9,314 nucleotides of DNA from JBAYFX01 sp041666965 (lineage in GTDB: Bacteria > Patescibacteriota > Microgenomatia > UBA12405): contig JBAYFX010000034.1 in the NCBI GenBank assembly GCA_041666965.1, forward strand, positions 1 through 9,314, read 5' to 3'. The notes under the pieces were generated by a model. The model had not been told where the DNA came from, did not search any database, and worked only from the letters and a program-made list of their open reading frames with translations. Every line of letters starts with the position of its first letter. Position 1 is the first letter of the stretch. This document shows, piece by piece, positions 1-6,661 of the stretch. Both the position numbers and the translations under genes were made by a program.

Positions 1-168
1 ACTTGCCTAAATCCAGCCGACCTTTCCATAAATTTAGAAATGAACCCGGATCAACTTATAAAATTAATAGAAAAGAAGGATGGTTTTTGCTGGGATACCA
101 ATTTATTCAGAATAGATTTTGACAATACTGGTAAAGTAAGTTGGATGACTCAGATTTATACGCCTTAA
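1..168 (+). CDS. C-terminal 55 codons of an unrecognised protein (5' end outside window)
   Basis: Frame 1 is open from the first base to a TAA at 166-168, giving 55 residues that end in MTQIYTP. The piece is mildly acidic, with a Leu/Ile/Lys-rich helix-like middle (DQLIKLIEKK) and a Trp/Phe-containing end. I see no signal peptide, membrane segment or motif I can name, so no function is assigned. It is read as coding because the frame stays open to the edge and stops only 3 bases before the next start, the spacing expected of an operon partner of the uracil-DNA glycosylase gene. The reading frame is fairly secure; the identity is unknown. Confidence 0.6.
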   Translation, partial: TCLNPADLSINLEMNPDQLIKLIEKKDGFCWDTNLFRIDFDNTGKVSWMTQIYTP

Positions 169-171
169 ATT

Positions 172-750
172 ATGACCGCAACAAACGAGCAGAAATTGGA
201 TTATTTAAATAATTTAGTAACCAATTGCCGCCGCTGCCCGTTATATAAAACTGCCACTCATGGAGTACCAGGTGCCGGCAATCCAAATGCCAAAATTGTC
301 CTTATTGGTGAGGCCCCCGGGTTTCATGAAGATCAAGAGGGCTTGCCCTTTGTCGGTGCATCTGGTAAACTGCTCAATAAGCTACTTCTTTCTATTGGAT
401 TGGATCGCTCTGAGGTTTACATAGCAAATATTTTGAAACACCGACCTCCTGATAATCGTGACCCGCTCCCTACTGAAATTTTGGCCTGTACAACTTATTT
501 AAAAGCTCAATTGGATATTATTAAACCCAAAATTGTTATTACACTTGGCCGATTTGCCATGAATTATTTTTTCCCGTCTGATTTTATCTCTCGGGTCCAT
601 GGTCAGGTCAAGTCCGTTGTTTGGCATGATTTAGCATTATCCATTATTCCCGTCTACCATCCTTCTGCGGCTCTTCGCAATGGAAATATGGCGCGCTCGC
701 TTACGGCCGACTTCGAAACAATCGGCCAATATTTAAAAAACAATTTATGA
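172..750 (+). CDS. udg: Uracil-DNA glycosylase, family 4 (Fe-S type)
   Basis: This enzyme removes uracil from DNA to start base excision repair. The 192 residues match the usual family 4 length. Visible family signatures are the N-terminal CxxC (C19, C22), motif A GEAPG at 46-50 followed by ED and GxPFVG (57-62), the NILK-RPPxNRDP segment (86-98), C106, a V/I-rich strand ending TLG (124-126), and the motif B VYHPSAALRN (161-170) with catalytic-site H163. Family 4 enzymes normally bind a 4Fe-4S cluster through four cysteines, the third in KCRPP. Here codon 90 is CAC, so the motif reads KHRPP and only three cysteines remain, at the expected spacing (15 residues from H90 to C106). The ATG lies 3 bases after the previous stop, with no Shine-Dalgarno. 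The stop overlaps the RNase J start (ATGA), implying co-transcription and translational coupling. Confidence 0.93.
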   Translation: MTATNEQKLDYLNNLVTNCRRCPLYKTATHGVPGAGNPNAKIVLIGEAPGFHEDQEGLPFVGASGKLLNKLLLSIGLDRSEVYIANILKHRPPDNRDPLPTEILACTTYLKAQLDIIKPKIVITLGRFAMNYFFPSDFISRVHGQVKSVVWHDLALSIIPVYHPSAALRNGNMARSLTADFETIGQYLKNNL

Positions 751-2504
751 TCACAAATCAAAATCAAAAAAACTATCGAGTTTCTTCGCATCCTCGATTT
801 AATCGTCAGATTACTACCCCTGGTAGTACTTCTGTCTTAAGAATTCTATCTTTAGGAGGGTATGGCGATGTTACCCAAAACATGTTTGTTTATGAGTTTA
901 TTCCTCAGGGTCAACCTGACAAGAGTCAAATAATTATTGTTGACTGCGGTATCGGCTTTCCGGAGGAGGACGCCTTTGGGGTAGATCTCCAAATCCCCGA
1001 TACTCACTATTTAGAGGATAAAAAGGACCGGATTCAGGCAATATTTATTACTCACGGGCATGAGGACCACATTGGAGCCATTCGATTTATTTTGCCTATT
1101 TTAGGTAAAAACATCCCCATATATGCTCCTCGTTTAGCTGCCGCTTTTATCAAAGCCCGGCTTGAAGAAAGTCAGTTGTTTCCCCGTTTAAATGTATACG
1201 ATGAAAATTATCACTACCAAGGGGAATCTTTCAGCATAGAACCGGTCCGCGTCAACCATTCCATTCCTGACACTTTTCACCTAGCCATTACTACCCCAAT
1301 CGGTACTGTTTACCATGGATCAGATTTTAAGTTTGACCTATTTCCTTTAGATGGAAAACAAGCCGAATATAGTAAAATTGCTGCAATTGGTAATAAAGGT
1401 GTACTCTGTTTACTTTCCGACTCTCTTGGGTCAGATCATGATGGATTTTCTCCCTCAGAGCGCTCTATTGCCGACCATTTTCGTGAAGAAATAATTTATT
1501 CCAAGGGTCGAGTTTTTGTCACTTCCATTAGTTCCAATATTATGCGCTGGAGTCAAGCTATCGAATACGCTAAATCTGCCGGGCGGAAAGTAGTGGTTAT
1601 GGGTTTTTCTGTCGACCGTGCCATAAATATTGCTCGTGAACTAGGTTACTTAGATCTTAATGAAACGGATATTATCCCATTTGATCGAGCTAAAAACTTT
1701 CGCGATAACCAACTAATTTTCCTGGTCGCTGGGTTTGCTGGTCAGCCTGATTCAGCTTTAAGTAAAATTGCCATGGGTAAACACAAGATAAAAATTAAAG
1801 CCGGCGACAAAATCATCTTTTCTTCACCCGACTATATTCCTGGAACCTCATCCAGTATTTATGAGCTAATTGACACCTTGTCTCGCTTGGGAGCTTTAGT
1901 TGTCTATGGCGAAAAAGAAGAATTGCATGTTTCTGGCCACGGTTACCAAAAGGAACACGCTCTATTAATTAATCTAGTAAAACCCAAATATTTGCTTCCA
2001 ATTGGTGGCAATTATCGCCATGTCAAGGGTTACCATAATATGGCCAAAAACATGGGTTATCAGGAAGAATCTTTCTTAACTCCTGAATACGATTCAGTGG
2101 TTCAGTTCGATTCAACCGGTAAGGTAGATACCTCACAGCATGCCAGTCTTCGAAAAATCCTAATAGATGGCTTGGGAGTGGGGGATGTGGGCACTACTGT
2201 TTTGAGGGACCGCAAACTATTGGCTCAAGATGGCATGTTTACCATTATTATGTTGGTCGACAAGATTGCCGGAAAGCTAATTCAAGAGCCAGTTGTATCG
2301 AGCCGTGGTTTTGTTTTCGTCAAAGAAAACACCGAACTTCTCAACTACTTAAAAGAAGAAGCTGTCAAAGAGTTTGATCATTCCACTAGTGTCCCAGCAA
2401 ATCTTGACTATCTTCGTGAAGAAATCCAGGGTCATTTAGAAGAGGTAATTTTAGCCAAAACCGGCCGCCAGCCAATGGTTCTACCCCTCTTAATCGAAGT
2501 TTAA
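747..2504 (+). CDS. rnj: Ribonuclease J (metallo-beta-lactamase/beta-CASP nuclease)
   Basis: RNase J is a cytoplasmic endo- and 5'-3' exoribonuclease in mRNA decay and RNA maturation. At 585 residues it has normal family length. The lactamase core shows GGYGDVTQNM near 37-46, the metal-binding HGHEDH (H103, H105, D107, H108), H171 in VNHSIPDT, and D193 in HGSDFKFD. The beta-CASP insert follows (DGFSPSERSI, GRVFVTSISSNI), then HVSGH (394-398), then the C-terminal domain starting near LIDGLGVGDVG and ending PMVLPLLIEV. The family motif C, normally PxHGEYR with a metal-ligand histidine, reads PIGGNYRH (I419-G420-G421), so that histidine is absent; all other metal ligands are present. The start overlaps the glycosylase stop by 4 bases. 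The 3' end overlaps the converging minus-strand gene by 15 bases, and no terminator is visible. Confidence 0.94.
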   Translation: MITNQNQKNYRVSSHPRFNRQITTPGSTSVLRILSLGGYGDVTQNMFVYEFIPQGQPDKSQIIIVDCGIGFPEEDAFGVDLQIPDTHYLEDKKDRIQAIFITHGHEDHIGAIRFILPILGKNIPIYAPRLAAAFIKARLEESQLFPRLNVYDENYHYQGESFSIEPVRVNHSIPDTFHLAITTPIGTVYHGSDFKFDLFPLDGKQAEYSKIAAIGNKGVLCLLSDSLGSDHDGFSPSERSIADHFREEIIYSKGRVFVTSISSNIMRWSQAIEYAKSAGRKVVVMGFSVDRAINIARELGYLDLNETDIIPFDRAKNFRDNQLIFLVAGFAGQPDSALSKIAMGKHKIKIKAGDKIIFSSPDYIPGTSSSIYELIDTLSRLGALVVYGEKEELHVSGHGYQKEHALLINLVKPKYLLPIGGNYRHVKGYHNMAKNMGYQEESFLTPEYDSVVQFDSTGKVDTSQHASLRKILIDGLGVGDVGTTVLRDRKLLAQDGMFTIIMLVDKIAGKLIQEPVVSSRGFVFVKENTELLNYLKEEAVKEFDHSTSVPANLDYLREEIQGHLEEVILAKTGRQPMVLPLLIEV

Positions 2505-2801
2505 ACGGAAATAGACGGAATGTTCTTGTTTCTTTACCCTGGTTTGGATTCCTTCGAATCCAGCTCGGGTTAATAACAATTTAACCCTTATGGCGGCTAT
2601 CGGAGGATTAAGTTCTCTTGTTGTTACCAACTGTGCAATATTTCTATGGCTTATAACCTCTCCGACTTCAAGGGCTATTTGACCATATTCCGTTTTTGGT
2701 GAAATGTGATCCACATTTCCTACCCTTGCTTGTAAGTCAGTTTGTTTAAACAATTTTTCTTCGGTGTCCGGCCAAATTAACACTCTCCATTTTTGCTCCA
2801 T
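2490..2801 (-). CDS. Small hypothetical protein (103 aa), minus strand
   Basis: This is the only minus-strand gene I accept. From the ATG whose complement lies at 2799-2801 it encodes 103 residues beginning MEQKWRVLIWPD and ending VYFRLNFD. An in-frame TTG three codons upstream (complement 2808-2810) would give 106 residues; ATG is preferred and neither has a Shine-Dalgarno. The protein is soluble-looking and basic, with no membrane segment or signal peptide. It mixes charged and hydrophobic stretches as a folded domain would (ALEVGEVISHRNIAQLV, AAIRVKLLLTRAGFEG). I do not recognise the family. It converges on the RNase J gene, overlapping 15 bases, and diverges from the proS leader. A 13-base palindrome (2809-2821) sits at its start and could be an operator. 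It is likely real because it fills an otherwise empty interval with protein-like composition. Confidence 0.62.
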   Translation of the reverse strand: MEQKWRVLIWPDTEEKLFKQTDLQARVGNVDHISPKTEYGQIALEVGEVISHRNIAQLVTTRELNPPIAAIRVKLLLTRAGFEGIQTRVKKQEHSVYFRLNFD

Positions 2802-2871
2802 AATAACCAAGAATAATTCTTATTTACAATTAATACGTAATACTAAAGCAAGAAGCCTGTGTTTGTAAAAA

Positions 2872-2882
2872 TTTAGTATAAT
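2872..2882 (+). promoter_or_regulatory. Promoter -10 region for the T-box/proS transcript
   Basis: A perfect TATAAT lies at 2877-2882, directly preceded by TTTAG (2872-2876). No convincing -35 box is seen about 17 bases upstream. Transcription would start near 2888-2890, just before the structured leader. The same TTTAG-then-TATAAT/TATACT layout, sometimes with two bases between, precedes other genes in this window. Confidence 0.7.
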
Positions 2883-2888
2883 AGTTCA

Positions 2889-3032
2889 AACCAATGAACC
2901 GGTATCCCGCCGGGGAGGTCCCCAAAGGCAATGTTGGGGCGGAACTGAACCGTAAATTCAAAGAGAAGTAACTAAGGTGGTACCACGCGTCAGTCAGCCT
3001 TTGGCTGAAACACTCGTCCTTGTTTTGTTTTT
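2889..3032 (+). promoter_or_regulatory. T-box riboswitch leader of proS (compact)
   Basis: T-box leaders sense the charging state of a tRNA and control aminoacyl-tRNA synthetase genes. The hallmark T-box sequence AAGGTGGTACCACG is at 2974-2987. It can form the canonical antiterminator: AAGG (2974-2977) with CCTT (3018-3021), ACG (2985-2987) with CGT (3015-3017), and the 7-base TGGTACC bulge (2978-2984) between them. TGGT in the bulge would pair with a tRNA end ACCA, matching discriminator A73 of bacterial tRNA-Pro. A hairpin (tcagcc/ggctga, 2994-3008) caps the loop. Upstream, GGCAATGTTGG (2927-2937) resembles the distal loop of Stem I. GAACCG (2947-2952) offers a CCG proline specifier codon; GAA-CTG at 2942-2947 is a competing reading. 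There is no room for Stem II or Stem III. T-tracts follow at 3023-3032, but the usual competing terminator arm (AAGGACG) is missing. The T-box call is strong; the Stem I fold is tentative. Confidence 0.85.
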
Positions 3033-3044
3033 ATACAATAAATC

Positions 3045-4481
3045 ATGAAACCTCAAGTGACCCAAAAAACCCAAGTAAAATCTCGTTTAGCTGATTTGTC
3101 CGAATGGTACAACAATATTGTTCTTAAGGCCCAGTTAGCGGATTATGCCCCTGTAAAAGGATGTATGGTAATTAGACCTTACGGTTACGCCCTTTGGGAA
3201 TCAATTCAAGCATATTTAGACAAATTAATTAAAGACAGAGGGGTAAAGAACGCTTATTTTCCTTTATTTGTCCCTATGCACTATCTTCAAAAAGAGAAAG
3301 AGCATGTAGAAGGTTTTTCTCCCCAGCTGGCTGTGGTCACCATAGGTGGAGGCGAAAAGTTAACAGAAAATCTAGCGGTCAGACCAACCAGTGAAACCAT
3401 TATGTACGATATGTACCGTCAGTGGACTAAGTCTTGGCGGGATTTACCTATATTGATAAATCAATGGTGTAATGTGGTCCGTTGGGAAAAGAGAACTTAT
3501 TTATTTTTACGAACCACAGAGTTCTTATGGCAGGAAGGTCATTGTGCCCATTTAACTCACGAGGAGAGTATGGATCAGGTGACTTGGGCATTAAACGCTT
3601 ACGAACAAACGTACAACGATCATTTGGCCATGTTTGGCATAAAGGGAGTTAAAAGCGAATCTGAGAAGTTTGCTGGTGCCGGACAAACCTTTACTTTTGA
3701 ATGTTTAATGCCCAACGGTAAAGCCCTTCAAGCTTGTACTTCCCATGATTTGGGTCAGAACTTTTCCAAATCTTTTGATTGGTCAGTTCAGGACAAAACC
3801 GGTGCTAAAGTAAATCCCTGGCAAAACTCCTGGGGTTTGTCTACCAGGTCAATTGGGGGATTAATAATGGTTCATGGAGACGATAATGGTTTGGTATTTC
3901 CTCCAAGTGTGGCTCCGATACAAGTTGTTATCGTTCCTTTACCAAATCATAACGAAGCTTTAGACCTAGCCTCTTCAATCTATGAGGATTTAAAAAAGCA
4001 ATTTCGGATTGAACTAGATACTATTGAAGATGAAACTGCTGGGTATAAGTTCAATCAATGGGAAATGAAAGGAGTCCCGGTTAGAGTCGAAATTGGTAAT
4101 CGTGAAGCAGCTCAAAATCGAGCGACTATTTACCGGCGTGATACCGGCACCAAAGAGCTTGTTTCAGTGACCAATCTTAAGAGTTTACTTCCAGAGCTTC
4201 TAAAGAACATTCAAACCAATCTTTTAGACAAGCATCGTCAGTTTACCCAAGACAATACCCATATTGTGGACAACTACGAAGAATTTAAAAAAATCATGTC
4301 CACTACTCGTGGTTTTATTTCTGCTTTTTGGTGTAATAATCCTCAATGTGAAGATCAAATTAAAGCCGAAACCAAAGCTACAACCCGCTGTTTGCCTTTG
4401 GGAGCTAAACCGGAAAACGGAAAATGTATAGTCTGTAGCCAACCCGCTTCACACCGCTGGCTATTTGCTCAATCATACTAA
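3045..4481 (+). CDS. proS: Prolyl-tRNA synthetase, archaeal/eukaryal (T. thermophilus-like) type
   Basis: This cytoplasmic class II synthetase attaches proline to tRNA-Pro. The 478 residues nearly equal the T. thermophilus enzyme. Visible in order: class II motif 1 region (GCMVIRPYGYALWESIQ, about 40-57), the TxE proline-binding loop RPTSET (113-118), motif 2 with RTTEFLWQEGH (156-166), CTSHDLGQNFSKSFDW, motif 3 region GGLIMVHGDDNGLVFPP (from 271), an anticodon-binding domain from about 290, and a C-terminal zinc domain with C430, C435, C461 and C464 ending in the conserved terminal Tyr478. The bacterial-type editing insertion domain is absent, as in this class. The ATG at 3045 follows the T-box leader with no Shine-Dalgarno and gives the family N-terminus. 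Expression is predicted to respond to uncharged tRNA-Pro. A hairpin plus T6 lies 20 bases after the stop. Confidence 0.96.
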   Translation: MKPQVTQKTQVKSRLADLSEWYNNIVLKAQLADYAPVKGCMVIRPYGYALWESIQAYLDKLIKDRGVKNAYFPLFVPMHYLQKEKEHVEGFSPQLAVVTIGGGEKLTENLAVRPTSETIMYDMYRQWTKSWRDLPILINQWCNVVRWEKRTYLFLRTTEFLWQEGHCAHLTHEESMDQVTWALNAYEQTYNDHLAMFGIKGVKSESEKFAGAGQTFTFECLMPNGKALQACTSHDLGQNFSKSFDWSVQDKTGAKVNPWQNSWGLSTRSIGGLIMVHGDDNGLVFPPSVAPIQVVIVPLPNHNEALDLASSIYEDLKKQFRIELDTIEDETAGYKFNQWEMKGVPVRVEIGNREAAQNRATIYRRDTGTKELVSVTNLKSLLPELLKNIQTNLLDKHRQFTQDNTHIVDNYEEFKKIMSTTRGFISAFWCNNPQCEDQIKAETKATTRCLPLGAKPENGKCIVCSQPASHRWLFAQSY

Positions 4482-4500
4482 CTGCTTAAGTCTTAAATGT

Positions 4501-4526
4501 TAGCCTAATTTAGGCTATACTTTTTT
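4501..4526 (+). terminator. Hairpin plus T6, likely terminator of proS
   Basis: A perfect 7-bp inverted repeat (TAGCCTA 4501-4507, loop ATT, TAGGCTA 4511-4517) is followed by TAC and six T (4521-4526), as in an intrinsic terminator. The stem is short and has only three G-C pairs, so termination may be partial. The T-run abuts the ftsK start codon, and the right arm overlaps the probable ftsK -10 box. Confidence 0.55.
4509..4521 (+). promoter_or_regulatory. Probable leaderless promoter of ftsK (-10 TATACT)
   Basis: TATACT at 4516-4521 ends 5 bases before the ftsK ATG (4527) and is preceded by TTTAGGC (4509-4515). Normal -10 to start-site spacing puts the first transcribed base at or next to the A of the ATG, so the mRNA would have no 5' leader. 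No clear -35 box and no Shine-Dalgarno are present. The box shares bases with the proS terminator hairpin. Confidence 0.5.
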
Positions 4527-6659
4527 ATGGCAAAACGTGGTCGGAAAAAAGGTAAACGGGGGGGGGTTCCCGCTCTTAGTCTTAAACCGGAAACTGTTCA
4601 AACAGTACTGTTTATTAGTATTGTTATTTTGGCTTTAATTACGGCGGTTTCTTTTGTTCAAACCGGACCCGTTCCTACCCAATACAACTTAACTTTAACT
4701 CAGCTTTTTGGATTCGGAGCAGTTATGGTTCCTTTTATTATGACCATATTGGCCTTTCTTTTTGCCAAAATAAAATCCCCGTTTAAGGAACCTAATGTTG
4801 TTTTAGGGTCTTTGGTAATGTTTATTTCAGTTCTGGGTCTGTTTCGGCAGGGTCAAACTGGTAGTTTTCTTTGGGATCAAATATTTATTCTATTTGGTGC
4901 TCTAACTACTTCAATTATCTTTTTCTTCACCGCCCTTGTTGGTTTTGTTGTATTGTTTGATACTTCAATCGCCCAAATCGTCAAAACTGTAATCCGTTTT
5001 GTTACCACGATTCGCCGGTACACCGTTGGTCTTCCCTCAAAAAAGAACAAAGACACTTTGGTAAAAAATTCTCAAGCCCCCACTTATGTTCAGTCTAATC
5101 TAGATTCTCAACCAATTCCGTCAAAAACAAAATTTGATGATGACCCTATTGTTGCTGGGGTCTCACCCATTTTAAGGTCATCTCCAGCTACTTCGCCCAT
5201 TTCCAGCTTGGTTAACACAGAGTCAAAAGTCTGGCAGTATCCCGATTTATCGCTTTTTGATGACACTCCCGGAGCCAAAGCTGATCGGGGTGACACCCGC
5301 CGCCACGCTCAAATTATTGAACAGACCCTGGATTCTTTTGGAATAACCGCCCGAGTAGCCGAAGTCAACAATAGTCCCTCAGTCACCCAATATGCTCTTG
5401 AAGTAGCCCTTGGTACCAAATTGGCAAAAATCATGTCACTAAGTAACGACCTAGCCATGGCCTTAGCCGCTCCTGGTGGCCAAATTAGAGTTGAGGCTCC
5501 AATTCCGGGCCGGTCCCTTGTGGGTATTGAGGTACCCAACCGCTCCTTGGAAGTGGTTCCGATTAGGAAAATCATGGAGTCCGAACCTATGCGCCAAGCT
5601 AAATCAAAAATTACCGTGCCGCTTGGTTTAGATGTAGCCGGACAGCCCAAAGTTGCTGACATTGCCAAAATGCCCCATGTATTAATTGCCGGGCAAACCG
5701 GTTCTGGTAAGTCAGTTTGCGTCAACTCTTGGATTTCTACCTTGCTCTACCGTGCTTCACCTCAAGAGGTCCGCTTGATAATGGTTGACCCTAAACGCGT
5801 TGAGTTAACCCCGTACAACGGCATTCCCCATTTGTTAGTGCCAGTTATTGTTGAACCAGAAAGGGTGGTGTCAGCTCTCAAGTGGGCAGTGTCCGAAATG
5901 GAGCGCCGCTATAAAATGTTTACCGAAGTTGGTGCCAAAAACTTAGAGGGCTACAACAATTTGTCCGGTTTTCAAAATTTACCTTATATCGTTATATTCA
6001 TCGATGAGTTAGCCGAAATCATGCTATTCTCACCAGCCGAAGTCGAAGACAACATTTGTCGTTTGGCTCAAATGGCCCGGGCGGTTGGTATTCACTTGGT
6101 TCTGGCCACCCAACGTCCTTCGGTAAACGTTATAACCGGTTTAATTAAAGCTAATGTTCCTGCCCGGATTGCTTTTGCGGTTGCCTCCATGACTGATTCG
6201 AGGGTTATTTTGGACTCTCCTGGGGCCGAAAAACTTTTAGGGCGTGGTGACATGCTCTACATTCCTCCCGATATTGCTAAACCGGTCCGTATTCAGGGGT
6301 GTTTTATTTCCGAAAAAGAAACCAATCGACTAATCGACTTCCTTAAAGCTCAAAAAAGTACCGAGTATAACAATGATATATTACAGCAGCCGGTTAAAAG
6401 CCCTAATTCTTTAAGTAAAAACATAGTTCAAGTAGACGGTGCCGAAAGAGACGCCGTATTCAATGACGCTGTTGATTTAATTAAACGTACCGGCAAAGCC
6501 AGCGCCAGTCTCTTTCAACGACATTTAAAGCTTGGCTACGCCCGAGCAGCTAGGTTACTTGATCAACTGGAACAAGCGGGGGTGGTAGGGCCTGGTCAGG
6601 GAGCTAAAGCTCGACAAATATTAATACCACACGCTGAACCCAGTGACGAAATTGAATAG
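4527..6659 (+). CDS. ftsK: DNA translocase FtsK/SpoIIIE
   Basis: FtsK is a septum-anchored, ATP-driven DNA pump that clears chromosomes from the division plane. The 710 residues hold the full layout. A short basic N-terminus (MAKRGRKKGKRGG) precedes about four membrane segments (near 25-44, 60-79, 90-106, 118-143). A short low-complexity linker of about 100 residues follows, then the RecA-like motor with Walker A GQTGSGKS (389-396, K395), DPKRVELTPYNGIPHLL, Walker B IFIDE (D493, E494) and LATQRPSVNVITG. It ends in a gamma winged-helix domain (DAVFNDAVDLIKRTGKASAS onward), which in the family reads KOPS-like polarity sequences. The linker is much shorter than in E. coli, as is common outside Proteobacteria. 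A run of nine G (4558-4566) falls in codons 11-14. The RodZ-like gene starts 2 bases after the stop, so the two are probably one transcript. Confidence 0.96.
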   Translation: MAKRGRKKGKRGGVPALSLKPETVQTVLFISIVILALITAVSFVQTGPVPTQYNLTLTQLFGFGAVMVPFIMTILAFLFAKIKSPFKEPNVVLGSLVMFISVLGLFRQGQTGSFLWDQIFILFGALTTSIIFFFTALVGFVVLFDTSIAQIVKTVIRFVTTIRRYTVGLPSKKNKDTLVKNSQAPTYVQSNLDSQPIPSKTKFDDDPIVAGVSPILRSSPATSPISSLVNTESKVWQYPDLSLFDDTPGAKADRGDTRRHAQIIEQTLDSFGITARVAEVNNSPSVTQYALEVALGTKLAKIMSLSNDLAMALAAPGGQIRVEAPIPGRSLVGIEVPNRSLEVVPIRKIMESEPMRQAKSKITVPLGLDVAGQPKVADIAKMPHVLIAGQTGSGKSVCVNSWISTLLYRASPQEVRLIMVDPKRVELTPYNGIPHLLVPVIVEPERVVSALKWAVSEMERRYKMFTEVGAKNLEGYNNLSGFQNLPYIVIFIDELAEIMLFSPAEVEDNICRLAQMARAVGIHLVLATQRPSVNVITGLIKANVPARIAFAVASMTDSRVILDSPGAEKLLGRGDMLYIPPDIAKPVRIQGCFISEKETNRLIDFLKAQKSTEYNNDILQQPVKSPNSLSKNIVQVDGAERDAVFNDAVDLIKRTGKASASLFQRHLKLGYARAARLLDQLEQAGVVGPGQGAKARQILIPHAEPSDEIE

Positions 6660-6661
6660 TT

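Noticed and set aside
157..162. TATACG upstream of udg, considered as a leaderless promoter
   Set aside because: Poorer match, 9 bases from the ATG, and inside the end of the preceding gene; operon read-through is simpler.
2545..2562. 7-bp hairpin (TGGATTC / GAATCCA, loop CTTC) about 40 bases after the rnj stop, considered as its terminator
   Set aside because: No T-run follows on either strand, and it lies inside the coding sequence of the converging gene; probably coincidental.
2884..2901. GTTCA/TGAAC hairpin at the start of the proS leader, considered as the base of Stem I
   Set aside because: Equally good alternative pairings exist for the same bases (AGTTC with GAACT at 2942-2946), so no single fold could be supported by eye.
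4224..4442. Minus-strand open frame of 72 codons inside proS
   Set aside because: Lies wholly within the well-supported ProRS C-terminal domain and has no family resemblance; a shadow frame.
4482..4500. Additional small RNA or peptide between proS and ftsK
   Set aside because: Only 45 bases, fully accounted for by the terminator and promoter elements.
5108..5725. Two minus-strand open frames inside ftsK
   Set aside because: Both lie within the FtsK linker and motor coding sequence, with biased shadow-like composition and no recognisable domain.
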